Below are positions 5,211 through 8,334 of a DNA stretch of 8,334 nt, piece by piece (position 1 is the stretch's first letter; every line of letters starts with the position of its first letter). A program made the translations under genes and the position numbers. The stretch covers positions 1 to 8,334 of the forward strand of contig CAMZNQ010000198.1 in NCBI GenBank assembly GCA_947313765.1, written 5' to 3'. Origin of the DNA: an uncultured Sulfurovum sp. Its GTDB lineage: Bacteria; Campylobacterota; Campylobacteria; Campylobacterales; Sulfurovaceae. The notes under the pieces are model-generated. The model was not told the DNA's origin. It did no database searches and worked only from the letters and a program-made list of their open reading frames with translations.

Positions 5211-6446
5211 TCACTCATTTCTCAATACAGTTAATGGGTCTGTTGAACTAGCTTTTTTTGCTGGATATATGGAAGATAAAACCACTATAATAAATGCACC
5301 TATGACAATAGATATAAAATCTGTGGTTGTTAAATCAATAGGTAGATTTGAGAAACCATAAACCTCTTTTGGTAGTGATATAATAGGGAATGTTGTCAAA
5401 ACCCACATACCAATAAAACCTAGCATAGTACCTACTAAGATACCAGATATTCCAATAATTGTTCCTAGTCTAAAAAATATACTATTTATCTCCACAGAAG
5501 TAGCACCTAATGTTCTCATGAGTGCTACCTCTGCTCGTCTACTCATAACCGTCATCAATAGTGAGGAGATAATATTTAATGAAGCAATTAAAATAATAAG
5601 AAGTAAAACTAAAAATAGAGCTTCTTTCTCCATCTCCATTGCAGAGAATAGTGAAGCATTCTGTTCCCACCAACCTTGTACTCTTAATCCTCTATCTTTT
5701 CCCATTTTTTTCAGAAATATTTCTATATTCTTTTTATCTTCTATTGGATTTTTTGAGTGAATATGAATCCCATCATAGATACCTATTGGATATTTTAATA
5801 TTTTATTAAAAGCTTGATGTGTTGTATATAGAATCTTCTCATCATAATTATTTAAACCTGAATCAAAAGAGGCATCTATAATAAATCTTTTTTGTATAGG
5901 CATACTTCCAAATCCAATCGCTTGTTGGTTTGAGAAATTTAGTGTCAATTTTTGACCTTTTGCCATAAGTGTTTTTTCTAAAAAAGCATTACCTACAAAT
6001 AGTCTAAATTTACTTTTTGTACCTATTGAATTTTTTTGAGCCTCTTTCAATACAGAATTTATCTCAATCTCTTTTTTAAAATCCACTCCATAAAGCATAA
6101 ATCCTTCCATCCCTGAACTACTTTTAGAAAATACCCCTGTCTGATAGAATGGACTAAATTTTAAATTAGGAAACTCTTGAGATAACTCTTGAACTAATTT
6201 ATCATTTGTCATTTGGTAACCAAGAGGTAAAATAGTTAAGGGGTAGTTCATGACAAAAAGACTCTTTTGCCACTCTTTTTGTGTACCATTCATCATGCCC
6301 ATTGAGAGCATAAGCACCATAACACCTATTGCAATTCCAATAAAAGCAAGAAGTGAAGAGATAAAGATAAAAGGGTTATCTCTATCATATTTAAGATAGT
6401 GTTTAACTATCTTATTGATGAAAATCTTGTTTTTAGGCGTTGCCAT
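5211..6446 (-). CDS. lolC: LolC/LolE-family lipoprotein-releasing permease (LolF-like)
   Basis: A 411-residue inner-membrane protein with the LolC/LolE layout: one membrane helix near residues 26-50, a large periplasmic domain (about 51-273), then three helices (about 275-300, 322-350, 375-398). RAEVALMRTLGAT (304-316) is the FtsX-type coupling helix that contacts the ATPase, and YPAKKASSTDPLTVLRNE ends the domain. LolC/E/D extracts lipoproteins from the inner membrane and hands them to LolA. The segment FSNQQAIGFGSMPIQKRF (171-188) aligns by eye with the region of E. coli LolC that forms the LolA-binding hook, which argues for LolC-like or LolF-like function; organisms with one such protein presumably use a homodimer. 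The start codon overlaps the secA stop as TAATG, indicating translational coupling. No lolD ATPase gene is in the window. The choice between the symbols lolC, lolE and lolF is uncertain. Confidence 0.9.
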   Translation of the reverse strand: MATPKNKIFINKIVKHYLKYDRDNPFIFISSLLAFIGIAIGVMVLMLSMGMMNGTQKEWQKSLFVMNYPLTILPLGYQMTNDKLVQELSQEFPNLKFSPFYQTGVFSKSSSGMEGFMLYGVDFKKEIEINSVLKEAQKNSIGTKSKFRLFVGNAFLEKTLMAKGQKLTLNFSNQQAIGFGSMPIQKRFIIDASFDSGLNNYDEKILYTTHQAFNKILKYPIGIYDGIHIHSKNPIEDKKNIEIFLKKMGKDRGLRVQGWWEQNASLFSAMEMEKEALFLVLLLIILIASLNIISSLLMTVMSRRAEVALMRTLGATSVEINSIFFRLGTIIGISGILVGTMLGFIGMWVLTTFPIISLPKEVYGFSNLPIDLTTTDFISIVIGAFIIVVLSSIYPAKKASSTDPLTVLRNE

Positions 6447-8334
6447 TATGCCAATAGCCCTTTTTTAGGTCCACTCTTGCCACAACACTGTTTATATTTT
6501 TTACCAGAGCCACAAGGACAAGGCTCATTTCTTTTTATCTTTTTTTCTACTCTTACAGGTGTAGCCTCTTCAAAATCTGCTTCAACTACCTCATTTGTTT
6601 TTGCATTCTCTAAATCTGCCTCTAGTTCATCTAACATAGCGTCCATTTTAGCTTTCTCCTCTTCAGGGTCTTCAAAGTTAAATTGAACTAAAGTTAAAAC
6701 TTTAATTGCTTCATATTTGATACGTTCAACAAGTTGCATAAAGAGATTATAGCTATCTTTTTTATATTCAGTTAAAGGGTCTTTTTGATTATATCCTCTT
6801 AGTCCAATACCAGTTTTCAACACATCCATCTCATAAAGGTGGTCTCTCCATTGTGGGTCAAGAACTTGTAGATATAGAACTCTTTGAACTTCACTTCTCT
6901 GCTCTGGAGTTAATGGTTTCATCTTCTCTTCATAGGTGTTGGTTAATGTAGATAGAACTATCTCTTTAATAGCACTATAATCTTTACCTTTTAAACTATC
7001 TATATTTAATTTAATGTTTACCTCTTCTTGAACCATTCCTATTAGCTTATCTAGGTTAAAATCTTCTTGTGTAGCTCCATCAAAAATCTCAGATTCAGAT
7101 AGAAGATAATCTACATACTCAACTCTATTTTCTGAAATCTTTGAATCAATATCAAAACTCTCATCAAGAAGTTGATTTCTAAAGCTATATATAACCTTTC
7201 TCTGTTCATTTGCAATATCATCATACTCTAAGATATGCTTTCTTGACTCATAGTGCATATTTTCAACTTTTTTCTGAGCCTTTTCTACTGAACGGGTTAC
7301 AATTTTAGAGTCAATAAACTCTCCCTCTTCAACACCTAGTTTATTCATAATATTACGAATCTTTTCTCCACCAAAAATACGTAGTAGATTATCATCAAGG
7401 CTTAGATAGAATTGTGAAACCCCTGCATCTCCTTGACGACCAGAACGACCTCTTAGCTGATTGTCTATACGGCGACTCTCATGACGTTCTGTTCCTAAAA
7501 TATATAATCCACCAAGCTCTTTAATCTCATCTGTTATTTTAATATCAACTCCACGCCCTGCCATGTTAGTAGCCACAGTAACAGCACCTTTTTTTCCTGC
7601 TTCCATGATGATTTGTGCCTCATTTGCATGGTTTTTAGCATTTAATGTATTGTGTGGAATTTTTGCTTTTTTTAGTCGTTCATGAACCAATTCAGATTTC
7701 TCTATGGATGCTGTACCAATAAGTACAGGTTGCCCTTTTTGATAAAGCTCTTGTACTTTTATTGCAACAGCATCTAATTTTTCACGCTCTGTATTGTAGA
7801 TAAGGTCATTTAAATCTTTTCTCTCTATTGGTACATTTGTTGGAATAGATATAACCTCTAAATTATAAATCTCTGCAAATTCAGTAGCTTCTGTTTGTGC
7901 TGTTCCTGTCATTCCTGCCAGTTTTTCATAGAGTCTAAAGTAGTTTTGGTATGTAATCTCTGCTAATGTTTGAGACTCCTCTTTTACCTCTACACCCTCT
8001 TTTGCTTCAATTGCTTGGTGCAATCCTTCTGAAAAACGACGACCCTCACTTAGTCTACCTGTAAACTCATCTACAATAACAATTTCACCATTCTGATTTA
8101 CATAGTCTACATCTTTTACAAAAATATATTGAGCTTTCATAGCTTGGTCAAGGTGGTGAGATAGTGAAGCATTTTCTAATGAGTATAGATTATCAACCTC
8201 AAATAACTCTTGTGCTTTCTCTAGCCCACGTTCAGTCATAATAACTTGACGATTCTTTTCATCTACATAAAAGTCAAACTCTAAAACAGGTTCATCTTCT
8301 CCAGGTTTAAGCTCTGGCTTTTCCCCTTTTTCCA
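6446..8334 (-). CDS. secA: Preprotein translocase ATPase SecA, lacking its N-terminal part at the window edge
   Basis: The frame stays open to the right edge, giving about 628 residues of a protein usually near 850; the missing part holds the first nucleotide-binding fold with Walker A and B. Upstream of the Met at 8239 the frame continues with [13 protein letters not shown], a conserved SecA block, so that Met is internal. Counting from it, visible landmarks are VDEFTGR (56-61), KLAGMTGTA (106-114), [10 protein letters not shown] (174-183), [10 protein letters not shown] (224-233), [16 protein letters not shown] (256-271, helicase motif VI with its arginines), QWRDHL (463-468) and RGYNQKDPL (481-489). 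An acidic linker follows, then a zinc site with Cys574, Cys576, Cys585 and Cys586 ([14 protein letters not shown]), the SecB- and ribosome-contacting tail; the last ligand is Cys, not the His of E. coli. SecA powers export through SecYEG. It lies upstream of, and overlaps by 1 nt, the Lol permease. Confidence 0.99.
   Translation of the reverse strand, partial: EKGEKPELKPGEDEPVLEFDFYVDEKNRQVIMTERGLEKAQELFEVDNLYSLENASLSHHLDQAMKAQYIFVKDVDYVNQNGEIVIVDEFTGRLSEGRRFSEGLHQAIEAKEGVEVKEESQTLAEITYQNYFRLYEKLAGMTGTAQTEATEFAEIYNLEVISIPTNVPIERKDLNDLIYNTEREKLDAVAIKVQELYQKGQPVLIGTASIEKSELVHERLKKAKIPHNTLNAKNHANEAQIIMEAGKKGAVTVATNMAGRGVDIKITDEIKELGGLYILGTERHESRRIDNQLRGRSGRQGDAGVSQFYLSLDDNLLRIFGGEKIRNIMNKLGVEEGEFIDSKIVTRSVEKAQKKVENMHYESRKHILEYDDIANEQRKVIYSFRNQLLDESFDIDSKISENRVEYVDYLLSESEIFDGATQEDFNLDKLIGMVQEEVNIKLNIDSLKGKDYSAIKEIVLSTLTNTYEEKMKPLTPEQRSEVQRVLYLQVLDPQWRDHLYEMDVLKTGIGLRGYNQKDPLTEYKKDSYNLFMQLVERIKYEAIKVLTLVQFNFEDPEEEKAKMDAMLDELEADLENAKTNEVVEADFEEATPVRVEKKIKRNEPCPCGSGKKYKQCCGKSGPKKGLLA

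Noticed and set aside
5518..5760. Plus-strand open frame of about 80 codons
   Set aside because: It lies wholly inside the Lol permease gene on the opposite strand, has no good ribosome site, and its translation has low-complexity character without any recognisable domain.
6399..6686. Plus-strand open frame of about 95 codons
   Set aside because: It is antisense to the end of secA and the start of the permease, both of which are certain. Its Ser/Phe-rich translation is the mirror of their Lys/Glu-rich codons.
1..8334. A defence system, prophage or mobile island
   Set aside because: There is no nuclease, toxin, transposase, integrase or capsid gene, no flanking direct repeat, and base composition looks even throughout. 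The core genes secA and thiD indicate ordinary chromosome.

Overview
The window is a strongly AT-rich bacterial chromosome segment, most likely from the Campylobacterota (Epsilonproteobacteria: the broad Sulfurovum, Sulfurimonas, Arcobacter and Helicobacter relatives). The main argument is gene order: secA followed directly by one LolC/LolE-type permease is, as I recall it, the arrangement in Campylobacter jejuni and Helicobacter pylori, where lolA sits on the other side of secA. Low GC, tight gene packing and the ThiD and SecA sequences agree. I cannot name a genus.

Layout, left to right: the first 47 codons of thiD (minus, cut by the left edge, missed by simple ORF calling because it is partial and starts with TTG); a 217-bp divergent promoter region with a 10-bp inverted repeat over a probable -10 box; a cytoplasmic tetratricopeptide-repeat protein (plus); a convergent L,D-transpeptidase probable lipoprotein (minus); a NhaC-family sodium/proton antiporter (plus), separated from the transpeptidase by only 42 bp with overlapping divergent promoters; a convergent secreted peptidoglycan-binding protein made of four Cys/Trp-punctuated super-repeats (minus); a 114-bp gap with a possible operon terminator and a TATAAT promoter; then, all minus, a LolC/LolE-family permease coupled by a TAATG overlap to secA, which runs off the right edge.

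Most of the window concerns the cell envelope. SecA drives export of the transpeptidase and of the repeat protein. The Lol permease handles lipoproteins after export, and the transpeptidase looks like such a lipoprotein. The transpeptidase and the peptidoglycan-binding protein both act on or at the wall. These links come from general biochemistry; the mixed strands and separate promoters show that this is not one operon. I see no insertion sequence, phage gene, CRISPR array, tRNA or rRNA. The least explained items are the super-repeat protein 3714-5096, the TPR protein 359-1510, and the palindrome controlling the latter.
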